A DNA stretch of 64,000 bases from Byssochlamys sp. IMV 00236 (Eukaryota > Ascomycota > Eurotiomycetes > Eurotiales > Thermoascaceae), in assembly GCA_001931875.2 (NCBI GenBank), contig MSJH02000818.1, positions 248,001 to 312,000 on the forward strand. Reading direction: 5' to 3'. Below the pieces are notes generated by a model. The model ran no database searches and was not told the DNA's origin. It saw nothing but the letters and a program-made list of their open reading frames with translations. Positions 35,901 through 47,200 of this stretch are shown here, one piece after another (the first letter of the stretch is position 1; each line of letters begins with the position of its first letter). The translations under genes and the position numbers were made by a program.

Positions 35901-37877
35901 CCAAAACCAGTGAAGGCCGATCTCTCCCTAGTAGGAGTGCCAACACCGGCACTAGGCGGCCATCCACCAGCGCCCCCGAGACCGGAAAGACCACCAAGAC
36001 CTCCCAGACCGGAGAAACTGCGAGTAGGCCCAGCGCTCGATGTCTGGCTGCGGTCTCCGACGGACACATCTCCCATACCCGACCCAGCCCTACGAATGGA
36101 AGCAAACGGCCCTGCTTCATCGCGAAGACTGCTCAAGCCTGGAAGATGAGTGTTCTGGACGTCTGAGCCATCCGTGTCGACATCTTCGGCGTCAGTCGAC
36201 TTGTCGCCGTGAGGGCTTTGATAAGGGTTCGTATTTGTAGGGCTTGTGGGCTCCTGGCCAGGGAGATGACTGGAGGCTTGGCTAGGGGAGTTGGCATGAC
36301 TCTGCATCAATTCGCGGAATCCAGGAACACTAGACGTCATTCCAAAGGCCCCAAATCCAAGCTGGTCGATACCTTGCGACGGAGTGCTAACCTCCCGAGA
36401 GCCTCCAAGGGCGGCACTTCCACTGCGAGGTTCATCGCTACCGAACGGGTTCGTATCACTGCGGGTGGCACGTGTCTTCGGGGCTTCGCCCCAAGTCGAT
36501 TGGGATCGTTCGTCACTCTCGTTTTCTGGCAGTCTTTCCAAGCCACTCAATGAAGTATTCTCCTTCACAGAGGCCCCGATGTCCTCAGAACTGTCCTTGG
36601 ATAACAGACCCTTAAACCTGCTTTCTCCACGAAGACTCCCAAGGCCAGGTCTTCTCTCCTGGCCACCAGCGGATCCCAGGGAGAAAGCGCCGAAAGCTCC
36701 CATTGGTGAGAAGCTGGCATTCTGCGAGGCAGACGACGGCCAAGGGGAAGTTGGAAGCCCAGCACTTAAGGGATTGGTAGCGCTACGTTTCAGAGAACCA
36801 AAGGGAGATGCCAGGTCCGCGGCCCCGTCTCGAGCTGCATTCTCCTTTTCTTTCTCCTCCAACTTGCTATTAGAGACTGAGTCGCGGAAATCTGTCTTCC
36901 GTCGGAGCAGAGCAGGCGGAGGAGTAGAAGTATTGGGCTCGTCGCGGAAGAAGCGAGAACCGGCAGTCGGTGATATCGGGTTCCCTATGGAATCACCTGT
37001 CTCGCGACGTCTGGTCCCGGGACGACCAGCGCTAGGAGAGGACGTATTAAACGTGTTGATGTGGCTCTGCGGATTAGAGACGGAAGTCTTGCGTCCGCCT
37101 ACCACACCGGCGTTATCCTTAGAGGCACTCGATGGCGGGGGCTTCAGAGGAGAGTTGACGGTAGTCGAAAAAAGCTACGCATCTCTCAGTGACCGCTTCT
37201 TCAGTAGACGGTGGAGACAATACCAACCTCTTTTTCATCATCAGTCAGATCCACCAATCCCAAGGGCTCAACATGGCCGCCATGGTCCCAGCATATCTCA
37301 GGACCAGACGGTGTATCCTTATGGTCATCCCGCTTTCCCCAAGCACCATTCGCCGATGGAGTCTCCTGGTGTGGGTTCCAGTCTGCCACAAAATAATCCG
37401 ACACATTCTTGCCCAGATTCCCCGTCTCCCGCTGGCTCTTATAAAGGTTTAAAAGCTGGTCCTTTGAATAACGGCTTTCGCCAGGTGTGCCATTCCGCAG
37501 GCCGCTGGACTGAGAATTCGAGTTCAGGTGAGGAGGAACATATGTCCCCACTGTCGGAGTTGTCGCAGCTGATGTCGACTGTCCGCTCTCTCGATTATGA
37601 GAAGGGTTCGTAGCAACCGACGGGCGGCGGAAGGTCTGTGTTGCTCCGTTCATTCGCGGTCGAGACCTGCGCATAGAGTGATCGATCAGTAAGGCTAGAA
37701 CAGAAGTATAATAAACGCAGGACCTCTTTTGCAAATATAGAAGAAATGATCGGGGAAGTCGCATGGCGATCGGAGAGGATTGCCCTACCATTCTCCACTG
37801 CCATCCCCTCTCCTACCGGAGTCTGGGATATTGCCTGCTGCGGCAGAAGCAAAACTCGAGGGAAGCGGCGAAGGCAT
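32904..37877 (-). CDS. GYF-domain protein (SMY2/GIGYF-like)
   Basis: Exons 37789-37877, 37228-37666, 33265-37174 and 32904-33205 give 1579 aa. It starts MPSPLPSSFASAAAG, has a conserved RMNGATQTFRRPS block, then YSKDQLL at residues 96-102, which fits the eIF4E-binding consensus YxxxxL-Phi. A long Ser/Gly-rich disordered stretch leads to a GYF domain at about 785-845 (MRWIYRDPQGNIQGPWSG, MHDWFKAGFF), which binds proline-rich PPG-type ligands. Next come Gln-rich and Ala/Lys-rich segments (a polyglutamine run near 1165, coiled-coil-like QREEQAAAARRAQM) and a conserved C-terminal region ending KVVAAKKKGKR. Relatives (yeast Smy2/Syh1, animal GIGYF) act in translational repression and mRNA decay, and Smy2 also in vesicle traffic. 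The first intron was placed to give GEWSRPRMN; alternative N-termini are possible. Confidence 0.85.
34181..34206. repeat. CTG/CAG trinucleotide repeat (polyQ)
   Basis: An almost pure CTG tract on the plus strand, read as CAG (Gln) in the GYF protein; a shorter second tract follows at 34211-34226. Together they encode a stretch of about 17 residues that is nearly all Gln. Confidence 0.92.
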
Positions 37878-39311
37878 TATGGGTTTATCTACTCGCAGAC
37901 GATGTCACCTGTCCAGGAAGGTAATAGAACCGATGGAGGGACACAGAGTCGCGAGATTGTTGTGGTGGCTAACGAGCCTAGGGAAGGAAGGATTAAATTC
38001 GGTGGATGTCGAGAACGACACGAGATCCTGAAGACAGGATGGGTAGTGATTCAGTGAGCCGGGTGGACGCAGCTGAGATTAGCAGCTACCGTCAAAAGAA
38101 TTCCAATAGTCAACGTGTGCAGGCGTCGAGGGGAGCGAGAGAAGTCGTGGATCGAGAACGAGCAAAGTCGAGATCAGAGGATCGAGTCTGAAAGTTGCTG
38201 GTAGGTCAGAAAAAGGCCACGGCGAATGAACGGCGGCCGTGGAATTACCACACGCACAACGCACATAAACGGGCGCCGCAGCTGTCGTGACACCGCCCAG
38301 CCACCCGCAGCTTTTTCAGCGATGCTCACTACGGTCGCGTGGGTTTGATTCATCAACGATGGGCGGCTGGGCGGTTGTGGGATCTGCCAGATCAGATATA
38401 GCCATGGCCTAGCTGTCTATCCTCGCCGTCTTCATGTTTTCGAGTTGTAAACGCTCCACGCAAAGGGGAAACTCTCTGGATATACACTGTAAATTCTCTG
38501 TACAGTTAGCTTGTCGATATCCGTCACTGCAGCAGCTCCGGTGGGCTGCCGGCTGTGGAAATAGCCACAGTTCAGCTGTACGTGTACTATCGCCACGTCC
38601 TGCACCGGATTGGGCCACCAGCCTTCCGACGTGTCGCCTCCCGCGACCTCCAGCGCGTTGTCCTTCATTCATCATTCTCACGAACAAAAAGAAAACAACT
38701 TCCCTTGCACCGTCCATTCCAGTAACCCCACTGTGCACTCCTAGAGTATAGAGGGCTGGCTCAAGCAAACGCCATTTGAGACTGACATTCGTCCAGGGCA
38801 AAACCCTATAGACCCCATCTGCAAACTAATCCTTCAGTCATTGCGGTCGTCTAGCAGCTAAATGATATGCGATGTCAACTACTCCTCCTGGTCATTCAGG
38901 AGGAGCTGCAGCCTCCCTTCAAATAACCTGAGATTTGTCAAGTGATCAAAGCAACCGCTGCAGCAAACAAATTTCGATTCCGCCACAGATGTTTGCTTCC
39001 CAGGCATTCTACTATGTCACGACTGACGTCTAGTACACATTCTCTATATTGGGACGCCCGGGGCGTCCTTTGTCTATGGCAGAGCAATCTGTGGTCATCA
39101 GATTGAAAAAGATAGGCATCACTGGGTTTCTGTGCGACCACTCTGGAAGAGAAGAGCTATATATATTCGAGTGTCCTTCACATTTGCTGCTGTTTCTAGA
39201 ATTTACAATGTTGTTTTCCCTCCTGAGCCCAATTCAGATGGTTTTTTGCATACTACCTGATTAACTGATCTCATCTTTTCACTTTCGATTCCTTCAATCA
39301 GGCCTGAGGGA
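37878..39311. other. Divergent intergenic, promoter region
   Basis: About 1.4 kb upstream of the GYF gene on the left and of the orphan ORF on the right. Mixed composition; chance frames at 38,409-38,801 occur on both strands and have no recognisable motif. Confidence 0.45.
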
Positions 39312-40133
39312 ATGCCTTCTTTGTCTGGGAAGGACAGGAATCGTGACCTCCCTTACGCCTGGTATTGGAAAGGAGATCCTTTATCAAGACACAGGCTCGA
39401 GAGAGAGCCAATCATGCCCCTAGATATTGGTCCACGCAGGGGCACAGCAGCTTGCGATTATGCGCCGCGTCCCTGGCTTGGGCGTTTGTCTTTGGCTTCC
39501 ATTATTCCTACCCGTCGACAGCGCGTTTCAGCTCGCCCTCTAGGACAGATGGGCCCTGGCTTCTTCAGCGGAGAGAATCTGTTAGAGACAAGGCGGAGTG
39601 GAAGGGGTCTGCGTTCTGCGCATCCTTTTGAGCCGTGGGAACCTCCTCCGTTTGCGGGATTCGAACCACCACGGGGTCCCGGTCCTGCACACCCATGGTG
39701 TGGGACATCATCCTATCCCCCGCGCCCACCATTTGACCGTGGCTCAAGATTCCCCCATGGCAGCTACGGGTCGCCTCGATCGCCGTATACTTGGCCTCCG
39801 GACGAACAAGATGGTTGCGAAGGTTGCGAAGACGCCGTCGAATATGAGTGTGACTGTTCATCTGACGGCGATGAATCGTGCCGAAGTGATGAGATGGGGA
39901 GTATGGGAGGAGGCTCTTATCGCCGCTGTCGCCCGAATCGGAATCATTCAACGCCCCAAATGATACATCCTTCTAGGGAGGTACCTCTTAATGGCCAAGC
40001 TTATGCTCGGGACTTATCTCCCTGTTCCCCCTCGGCCGGGAGGAGATTCATGGCACCGTATGGTGAGAGGGGTGAGAGCAGAGTTCCCCGTCGAGCCCAC
40101 TATGGAGATGATATTGGTCTCAGGAGGTTCTAG
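39312..40133 (+). CDS. Hypothetical disordered Pro/Gly/Arg-rich protein
   Basis: A single uninterrupted frame of 273 codons from ATG 39312, not recognised. It is rich in Pro, Gly, Arg, Ser and aromatic residues (FEPWEPPPFAGFEPPRGPGP, PPRPPFDRGSRFPHGSYG), has a compact acidic-Cys patch (DGCEGCEDAVEYECDCSSDGD) around residues 167-187, then an Arg-rich tail. No signal peptide or membrane segment. The length and the absence of another candidate on either strand favour a real gene, but a compositionally biased chance frame cannot be excluded. Two shorter overlapping frames in other phases were discarded as shadows. Confidence 0.5.
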   Translation: MPSLSGKDRNRDLPYAWYWKGDPLSRHRLEREPIMPLDIGPRRGTAACDYAPRPWLGRLSLASIIPTRRQRVSARPLGQMGPGFFSGENLLETRRSGRGLRSAHPFEPWEPPPFAGFEPPRGPGPAHPWCGTSSYPPRPPFDRGSRFPHGSYGSPRSPYTWPPDEQDGCEGCEDAVEYECDCSSDGDESCRSDEMGSMGGGSYRRCRPNRNHSTPQMIHPSREVPLNGQAYARDLSPCSPSAGRRFMAPYGERGESRVPRRAHYGDDIGLRRF

Positions 40134-41283
40134 TCCTGGGATTTATCTAGTAAAACTGTCCGCATCCTTTCAGTACTGCTTCTCAGTGAACGCCTCCAAT
40201 CAAATTTCTTTTCATCGTGCTATTCTCGGTATCATATCCTGCTGGCTGGACCACGCTATTGGTGACGGTATGATGACCATGGGCATAGTTCCGTATTGAG
40301 CTATTCCCTTTGCCTGATTTCGCCCGACTAATAAACTCCGGTTCTTTATGAAATCGTCAAGCACGTAGTTTTTGCGTAAGTGACAAAAGCAAGGTCATCC
40401 GTTCTTCAAGATAGTACGTAAGTTCACCATTAGCCCTTTCTAGATCAAAAATTAAAATAAAGAAAACACCATATTATACGGATCTTCGTGGGCGTAACGA
40501 AGACTTAGTTATGTTAGCCAACTCCCGCAACAACCGAAAATAACCTCGGTCTTTCGGCATCCCGGTTTGATTTCCCCCCGTCCCGTGCAGTAACAACATC
40601 GGAGGGTAAAATATGGAATAATATAGCTACATTCGGCAGTTTGGCTGCCATCGTAGGGCGTGAATTTGACTACATTGGGTACTTTGATTAATAATGATAG
40701 AGAGAACAGGGACATGAGATCGACAAGCTAGCTCGGGCGAAATCTGAGGTGTCCAGACCAACGTTTACTATTATTATTACTAGTTGGTTTAGTTCGACTT
40801 GTCACTGGGGATATAAATGTGTGGGGGAGTCGCCTCCCCCGCTATCTGTTTGACTTTCCGACGTGGACTGATTGTATCGCAGCAAGGCAGGCTGGGAAAA
40901 CGAGGAATTGAACGATAAGCTTCGAAATCAGTTAAGGTACACGGCTCACTACACAGATATTCAAGGATCTGTTTCTCAATTGATTAAGGCTTTTCGGGCT
41001 AAGGTTAGTTGTTGCTGCAACCCGAGATGCGCTACCAACTTTTCCTCTTCGATGCACATGTCACGGTGGGCTAACATCGCCTTGGAAATTCGCAGGAAAC
41101 TGCCTGGAGCTTCTAACTCTATATCAAACATCTAAAATTCGACGCACCTCCGCAAACAGTCCCGTTTCGTTTCCGACGGTCTGCTATTTTCCGTGTTATC
41201 GATAACGATAATCAACCCCGCACGGGACATTGAACGGTCCACGAACATTATTCATCCCGCTTTACTTGACCCATTGATCCAGC
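40134..41283. other. Intergenic, no supported gene
   Basis: About 1.15 kb; AT-rich at 40,400-40,800. The end is the promoter of the MDR gene. A short plus-strand frame at 40,872-41,135 starts without an ATG and has no motif. Confidence 0.5.
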
Positions 41284-42440
41284 ATGTCTAAGGCACTCTT
41301 CATCACTTCTGTCGATGGCAAGCCGGGGAAGCCTGGCCAGGTCTACTACCCTCTCGTTGTGCGCACGGCGCCGCAACCGACCCCGCAGGGTCGTGAAGTG
41401 CTGGTTAAGATCAGCGCGGCATCTCTGAATCACCGAGACCTTTTCCTGCGTCAGCACCTGTACCCTGGAGCAACTTTTGACGTGCCTCTTGGTGCAGATG
41501 GTGTGGGAATCGTCGTGTCAACTGGCCCTGGAGCTAAGAGCGAATGGAAGGGCAAGAGGGTTATTTTGAATCCTGGCATAGGATGGAAAGACAGCCTTGA
41601 TGGGCCAGAAGACCCATCTGGGTACAAGATTATGGGTGGTACAAAGTTCTATAATAAAGGAACTTTGCAAGAATACGTTGCTATTGATGAGAGTGAGCTG
41701 GAAGAGGCTCCTGAGCACCTGACTGATGCGGAAGCCGCCGCTCTGCCGTTAACTGGACTGACGGGATGGAGAGCCCTGATCACAAAGTGCGGTGAGAGGA
41801 ACTCTGCCAATGGTGCCGTAGTGCTTATCACTGGTATTGGTGGCGGTGTGGCATTGATGGTTCTCCGTTTTGCTGTGGCTCGAGGTGCCAGTGTCTTCGT
41901 GACCAGCTCGAGTGAAGAGAAAATCAAGAAAGCAATTGAGCTGGGAGCCAAGGGTGGTGTGAACTACAGGGATGAGGGCTGGGAGAAGAAGCTTCTTTCA
42001 CAACTACCACCTGGAAAGTCTTTCTTCGATGCCATTATTGACGGTGCTGGCGGGGATGTAGTTGAGAAGGGTGCAAAACTGCTCAAGGTAAGCGATCTAT
42101 AACCGTGAATTGATCTGACGAAGTCATCTAACCAGCATAGGCTGGTGGTGTTATCTCCGTATACGGCATGACGGTCTCTCCAAAGATGCCGTTCCTGATG
42201 CAGGCAGTCCTCAAGAACATCGACGTCCGTGGATCCACTATGGGCTCTCGTAAGGAGTTCAAGGATATGGTGGAGTTCGTTAAGCAACAGAAGATCAAGC
42301 CCATCGTTTCGCGTGTTCTGAACACCAGCTTAGACGATATCGCTGGTCTCGACTCTCTATTCGAAGATATGAAGCATGGAAAGCAGTTTGGAAAACTGGT
42401 CATCGAGTTTGGAAAGGCCGGTGCGGAAAGCAGGCTGTAA
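41284..42440 (+). CDS. Quinone-oxidoreductase-like MDR dehydrogenase
   Basis: Exons 41284-42087 and 42141-42440 give 367 aa. It has the GroES-like N-terminal fold (EVLVKISAASLNHRDLFLRQ), the PLGADGVGIV block, then a Rossmann domain with ITGIGGGVALMVLRFAVARG as the NADPH-binding loop and SSEEKIKKAIELGAKGGVNY. The catalytic zinc ligands of classical alcohol dehydrogenases are not evident (ADGVG instead of GHE), so it belongs with the zinc-independent or weakly zinc-binding quinone reductase and YogA-like branch of the medium-chain family. Substrate unknown. The splice junction falls at ...KLLK|AGGVISVYG, a conserved beta strand, so the model is secure. Start context AGCATGTCT follows a short leader. 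Confidence 0.9.
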
Positions 42441-42905
42441 TGCTCCGCTCGCGCACTTGGCGATATTTCTGTGTCCTTACATTGCACATTGGGTATCTAT
42501 GTTCGTGACGAATAATCATTGCTGAGAGTTCTCTTATTCCTCGCCGTCGAGACGAATATTACAACGCCAAATATATACAGAAAATGGATTAAATGCGAAA
42601 TTACTAGACCTTCTCACGTCTCATGTCACTTCAGTTTGCCGACTCTGGAGGGTCGTTCCTGCCACCATAACCTCCGTTCTGTTGGCTTCAGTCGATGGTT
42701 ACTTCCACATATTCGCTTATAGCTTCAATAGCATACTTCAGTCCGGATCTTCAAGCTCATCGTACAATCATCGTGTGCCGTTGATCCGCCATTATCATAT
42801 CCCACTCTTTGCACAATCTTGTCACGCTTTCTCCAGATCACTGGCAGCGTGCTGAAACTATCATTCCTTATCAAGAATATCGGTGACTGGCTAATATCTC
42901 TCACG
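42441..42905. other. Intergenic, short
   Basis: About 465 bp between the MDR gene and the next plus-strand gene. The frame of the next gene is open back to about 42819 but has no ATG there. Confidence 0.5.
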
Positions 42906-43671
42906 ATGGGTCTGCTTGCAGCCCCTGCGCTATATTCACCGAATGCATACACTCTGACAGTCCAAACAGCACTCCACGTACGTAATCCTTCCAGGAACCA
43001 GGAACACAACCCGCCATCAAATACTAAGCGCATAATCATCTCACATATAATATAAACAGGATCATGATGTCGCCGTTGATGCTCTTCACACTACCAATTA
43101 TCATCTTGAAAACAAGATGGCCAAGCTGCGCATCAACACGGGCACCCTCCGCGATGAAATCTCGACTCTACGGACGCACCTACTATGCTTTCAGCATGAC
43201 CGCCTGATAACGTGGCAGGCGGATATCCTTACAAGACTCATTGAAGTCGTCTACGAACGGTTGGGGAGGACTATACCGTGGCGAGAGGAGACTGATATAG
43301 AGCTCGCCTCCAGAGCGTATCTCATCGCTGCAAGAAGGATCGACAAGGCGACGTTGAGAACGAAATTAGGCCTCCATACACGATACTGGGAAGCACTGGG
43401 GAAATATCCGCAGGTAAGCAATTCCGAATTTATACAAGAGACAACTGACTGGAACCGGCGGTGTATCTGAAAAGTACATTTGCTAATAATGCATGTTATC
43501 TCAATACAGGTGGTTGACTTTCGAAGCGCTGACCCGCGCAGAACCGAAAAAGCATTCGCAGAATGGCTAGTATCGGAAAAGGAGAACAAGCCTCGGATGT
43601 ATGAGTTCTGGGCAAAGTTATTCCTCGTCTGCTATGAGAGAGGTGTTGATGAGATTGCGCAGGAAGGGTAG
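42906..43671 (+). CDS. Hypothetical protein, 195 aa
   Basis: Exons 42906-42977, 43060-43413 and 43510-43671 give 195 aa from the first ATG of the frame. The protein is largely helical by inspection: MGLLAAPALYSPNAYTLTVQ, then alternating charged and hydrophobic helices (LENKMAKLRINTGTLRDEI, ITWQADILTRLIEVVYERLG, REETDIELASRAYLIAARR) and a C-terminal AFAEWLVSEKENKPRMYEFW segment. No signal peptide, membrane span or catalytic motif. Intron ends are GTACGT/ACAG and GTAAGC/ACAG. I do not recognise a family; the consistent splicing and frame make a real gene likely. Confidence 0.65.
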
Positions 43672-43998
43672 TCGTGGGTCGGAGGCTGAACTGTTCTGCT
43701 TTGATACATCCCTGGGGTAAGGGGTAATCTGCATTGTACAGGTTTCTGATTTTGAGGATAGGTGCTCATACATGCTTTGAGGTGGTTATTAGTCTAGTCG
43801 AGTTATCATTAGGAATATACCAATCGTTGACGCTACAGTTTACTGTTATATCGATTTATCGACCACGCTTGTAGCCCTTATCCTTGCATATGAATTGGAG
43901 GAGTGACAGGAAGAAGCTATACTCGGTCACCTCCCGAACTAGATCAATAGAACTGTCATTATTCGGATATCAATCATGCTAGTATTTACCTTCTGTAC

Positions 43999-44274
43999 CT
44001 ATGTTTGTTCTCTTCGTTGCCGTCCGACAACAGAGAACAAACCGATAAGCCTATAAAAGCTTTTACACAATGCGAAAGCCATAACCAGGAAGAGGAGCTT
44101 GTTCAAACAGATACGATGAATGGGTAAGAGCTTACTGGAGACAAGTCTCTTGTCTTCGATCACCTCCATCATAGCAATGAACAAGTCAAGAAGAAGAGCA
44201 TGAATCCCTTCGATCGCTATACCAGAAAAACTACAAAGCGACACTACAGCTGCTATTTTGAATGTCAGCGCCAT
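43999..44274 (-). CDS. Weak small ORF with N-terminal hydrophobic helix
   Basis: A 91-codon frame from an ATG, beginning MALTFKIAAVVSLCSFSGIAIEG, which resembles a signal peptide or membrane anchor, with a second hydrophobic stretch (KLLFLVMAFALCKSFYRLIG). No family recognised. It could be a small membrane or secreted protein or chance; its 3' end coincides with a strong hairpin. Confidence 0.15.
   Translation of the reverse strand: MALTFKIAAVVSLCSFSGIAIEGIHALLLDLFIAMMEVIEDKRLVSSKLLPIHRICLNKLLFLVMAFALCKSFYRLIGLFSVVGRQRREQT
44003..44042. repeat. 40-nt near-perfect inverted repeat (hairpin)
   Basis: Arms GTTTGTTCTCT (44003-44013) and AGAGAACAAAC (44032-44042) are perfectly complementary. Inside them GTTG (44016-44019) pairs with CAAC (44028-44031), leaving a 2-nt bulge and an 8-nt loop. 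It lies about 330 bp past the stop of the 195-aa gene and overlaps the end of a weak small ORF on the other strand. Confidence 0.8.
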
Positions 44275-47200
44275 TCTACTTCTAGATTTTAATATATGAG
44301 ATCTGTCGTTGAGGCCGACTCTATCTAGCCGCTCCTCTCACGGTTCGTTCATTGATAGAGAAAATTCATTCCTACTGGCAAGGTCTTCTTTTTAGTATAT
44401 AAGCAGTAACGCATTAAACCGGTCTCCCCAGACGAAGACCTCCATTGCTTACGAAAATGATGTATATTCTATCCTGCTCTCATAAGCTCGTGGAAAGTGG
44501 TCGTAGGTTAATGTTTAACTGTGCTTGCGTTATGTATACCATACATACAGAACTTATCGCACCCAGAGACTATCAAAGACTCATTGTTTATCGGTGGAAG
44601 AATATTATCCTAATATCCAAATCGAAATCTCTATGTTTTACTCGCCAGGTTCTCGGGTTCAGTGCAAAGACTAGTAAGTAGACAAGTATGAGTCGAATTT
44701 ATATCGAATGTATCAAAAGCAAATTAAGTCGGTGGTAACAGATAAAAGGGAGACAATATAACGCAACAATATCTAGCAATTACAAGGTTTATATAGTCTA
44801 CTCTCAGAATCTCAATATCCTGGTAAAGTAGTAGTAGCTGTTATGTGTCGTACTGGTGTCGTACTTTTTTTCTTTCTTTCTATATGCACACCCCCGAGAA
44901 GCTTCATTTCTATAATTACTAGATGAATGTCCTGGATATCTAATACTTAACATAGTCTAATCCATTCCCAGTTTTCTTCTATGAATACAATTCAAAAAAA
45001 AAGTACATACCTTTAAGGTATACTGTAAAACCGACTAGTTAATCCTATTGTCCATTGTGTGCATATAATAGTATCTTCCCTCCGTCATACCCCCTTCCCC
45101 GCGAATAGCCGCAGACAGCACAGTACGCACCCACTACACCTGCTCAAGCAAAAAGGGCATGAAAAGAATGACCGATGTTACTACTTTGTCCGCTTGTCCT
45201 CCTCGCTTACAGTTTGTTTAGCTTACAAGCTTCAAAAAGAATGCATTCCGAAAAGAACTATTATTATCTATAGTTTACCTCGGCTATTTACTCTTGCGCG
45301 GGATCCGCGAAAAACCGCACAGACGGAAGTCAAAAAAGAAGATAAAAAAAGGACAGAGAAAGAGAAAAAAAAAGTTATAAACAACAACCGGATGTTTTCC
45401 CGCAGTTAGTCAAGGGCGAGTGTCGAGTTTGGCTAATTATAAAACATCCTTGTCCGCTCCACTAAGTAGGTAGATGATGATAGAGGTATATTAATTGACC
45501 AATTATATCAAGTTATCATTTCTCGTAGTTCTCGTATAAAAAAAAAGGAAGAGAGAGAAAAAGCTAACTAGTAGTGTAACCGCGCATTATTATTATTGCA
45601 TTGCAAAACGCGGGATTCGGGACGATGAAGGAAAAAGGAAAGGGTAAAAAAAGAAATTTAAAGTTTGCCGGGCTGAACTAGACTGACTGGGAAGAACAGG
45701 CCAAATCTATACCATAGGAACCTTTTTTTTTTAAATTTAGTAGCATTTACTATCTTTGGAAATGTCTCCAGAGTCAAGGTCGGAGCTCCGAGGCTAAAAA
45801 GCTCCGGGTTTAGAACTGAGACTTTTTGAAACGAATGATATGTCCTTTTGTTTTTTTTTTCTCTGGTAAATAACTAACCGGTCTTTTTCGGGTCGTGGTG
45901 GGATTATAGTTTATCTGTTAGTTAGTTAGTTATGCAATTTATTTTTATTATTAATCGACTTGAGGAGAGCTGAACAATTTACTCAGTTTGACGGTTGACC
46001 CGACGGTATGTGGGGATGGGATGAACCGTTTAAATGCTCGGCCGTTGAAAGGGCTGAAGAAAACAGTTTCACGGAGACCCATTATTATTATTAACTGTTG
46101 TACTGTACAATGCCCTGGATAGGAAATGATGACGGATAAGCCGACGGCGAAGGCCGAAAATGGGAGCTTCAAACATCGGAAACGCCATTCCACGGTGGGA
46201 TGCCAAGTTTGCTTATTAGCTAATACTTAATGCCTTGGCATTAAAAGAGGAAGCTGGAGACTCAGAGACGACGATGGCATTGATCGAAAGCAGGCATTCC
46301 TGGGGGATAATCAATGTATCATCGTATCCCTTCTGTGGAGGACGAAAGAACGCGTTCCATGGTCTTTCATCCGGGCGGAGAGATTAGAATCGGTTTTGTA
46401 CCGTGGTTCTCTCTCTGGGCAATCGAATAGCAAGTAAATATTATTAATAGTCGGGACTTGTAGACATCCTGAATCTTGCTTTCTATATGTAGAAGTCTCG
46501 GTGTTTTCTCGATCACGCCAATACGCATGAGCGGCGATGTTGGAGAGTAGAATATGAGATCAAGGCGAAGATGGTATGATACCTTGACCGAGGCGCTTAC
46601 CTATCTCCACCTTCTCGGATGTGAAAATCTTCGTCCCTGGAAGAAGCGGTCAGGATAGTCAATCATGAAATCACATAGATTATCCTTCTGGTTCCCTTTC
46701 TCACTCATGAGGTGGCAATTGAAGCCGTCATTAATGAGAAAATGATAATCATCCGAGCCAAGATCTCGCTTTCGTCAGAAGCATGAGCGCAGTCGGAATC
46801 TGACAGCGACGTCTGCCATGACAGACTTACAGTGCACAAAGGTAGAAACAATACCAAGATCGATGGGTATAGTTAATCTAGTTAGATCAATTGGCAAAGC
46901 TACCCTTGAGTGAATAGCGCACTACAGTCAGGGTTCCCGACTCGACAGCTAGTCCTGACCGCAATTCAGAGAGAGGCGGTCTGTTGAACGGTTCGGCCGA
47001 TCATGTAGTGACGCCGTTCAGCTTTTGGGTTTGCGCCGACAGATTTTTTATTTCAGAGTGCAACGTTGTCGTGATGTTGGAGAAAGCCTGAATCAAAGTG
47101 GATCAGCATGTACTTTTTATAATTAGCAGCTGTAGCCATAGGGAGAGATATCACAGCCAGAACAGGTATCTAGGCAGGAGAACGGCGGACGCCACAAGTG

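Noticed and set aside
37201..37227. Read-through of the second GYF intron
   Set aside because: The frame ends a few codons past the junction, while splicing GAG|CTTTTTTCG joins two long conserved exons in frame.
39656..39667. GGGATTCGAACC, resembling a tRNA B box on the minus strand
   Set aside because: No matching T stem, anticodon arm or A box around it; it lies inside a long open frame.
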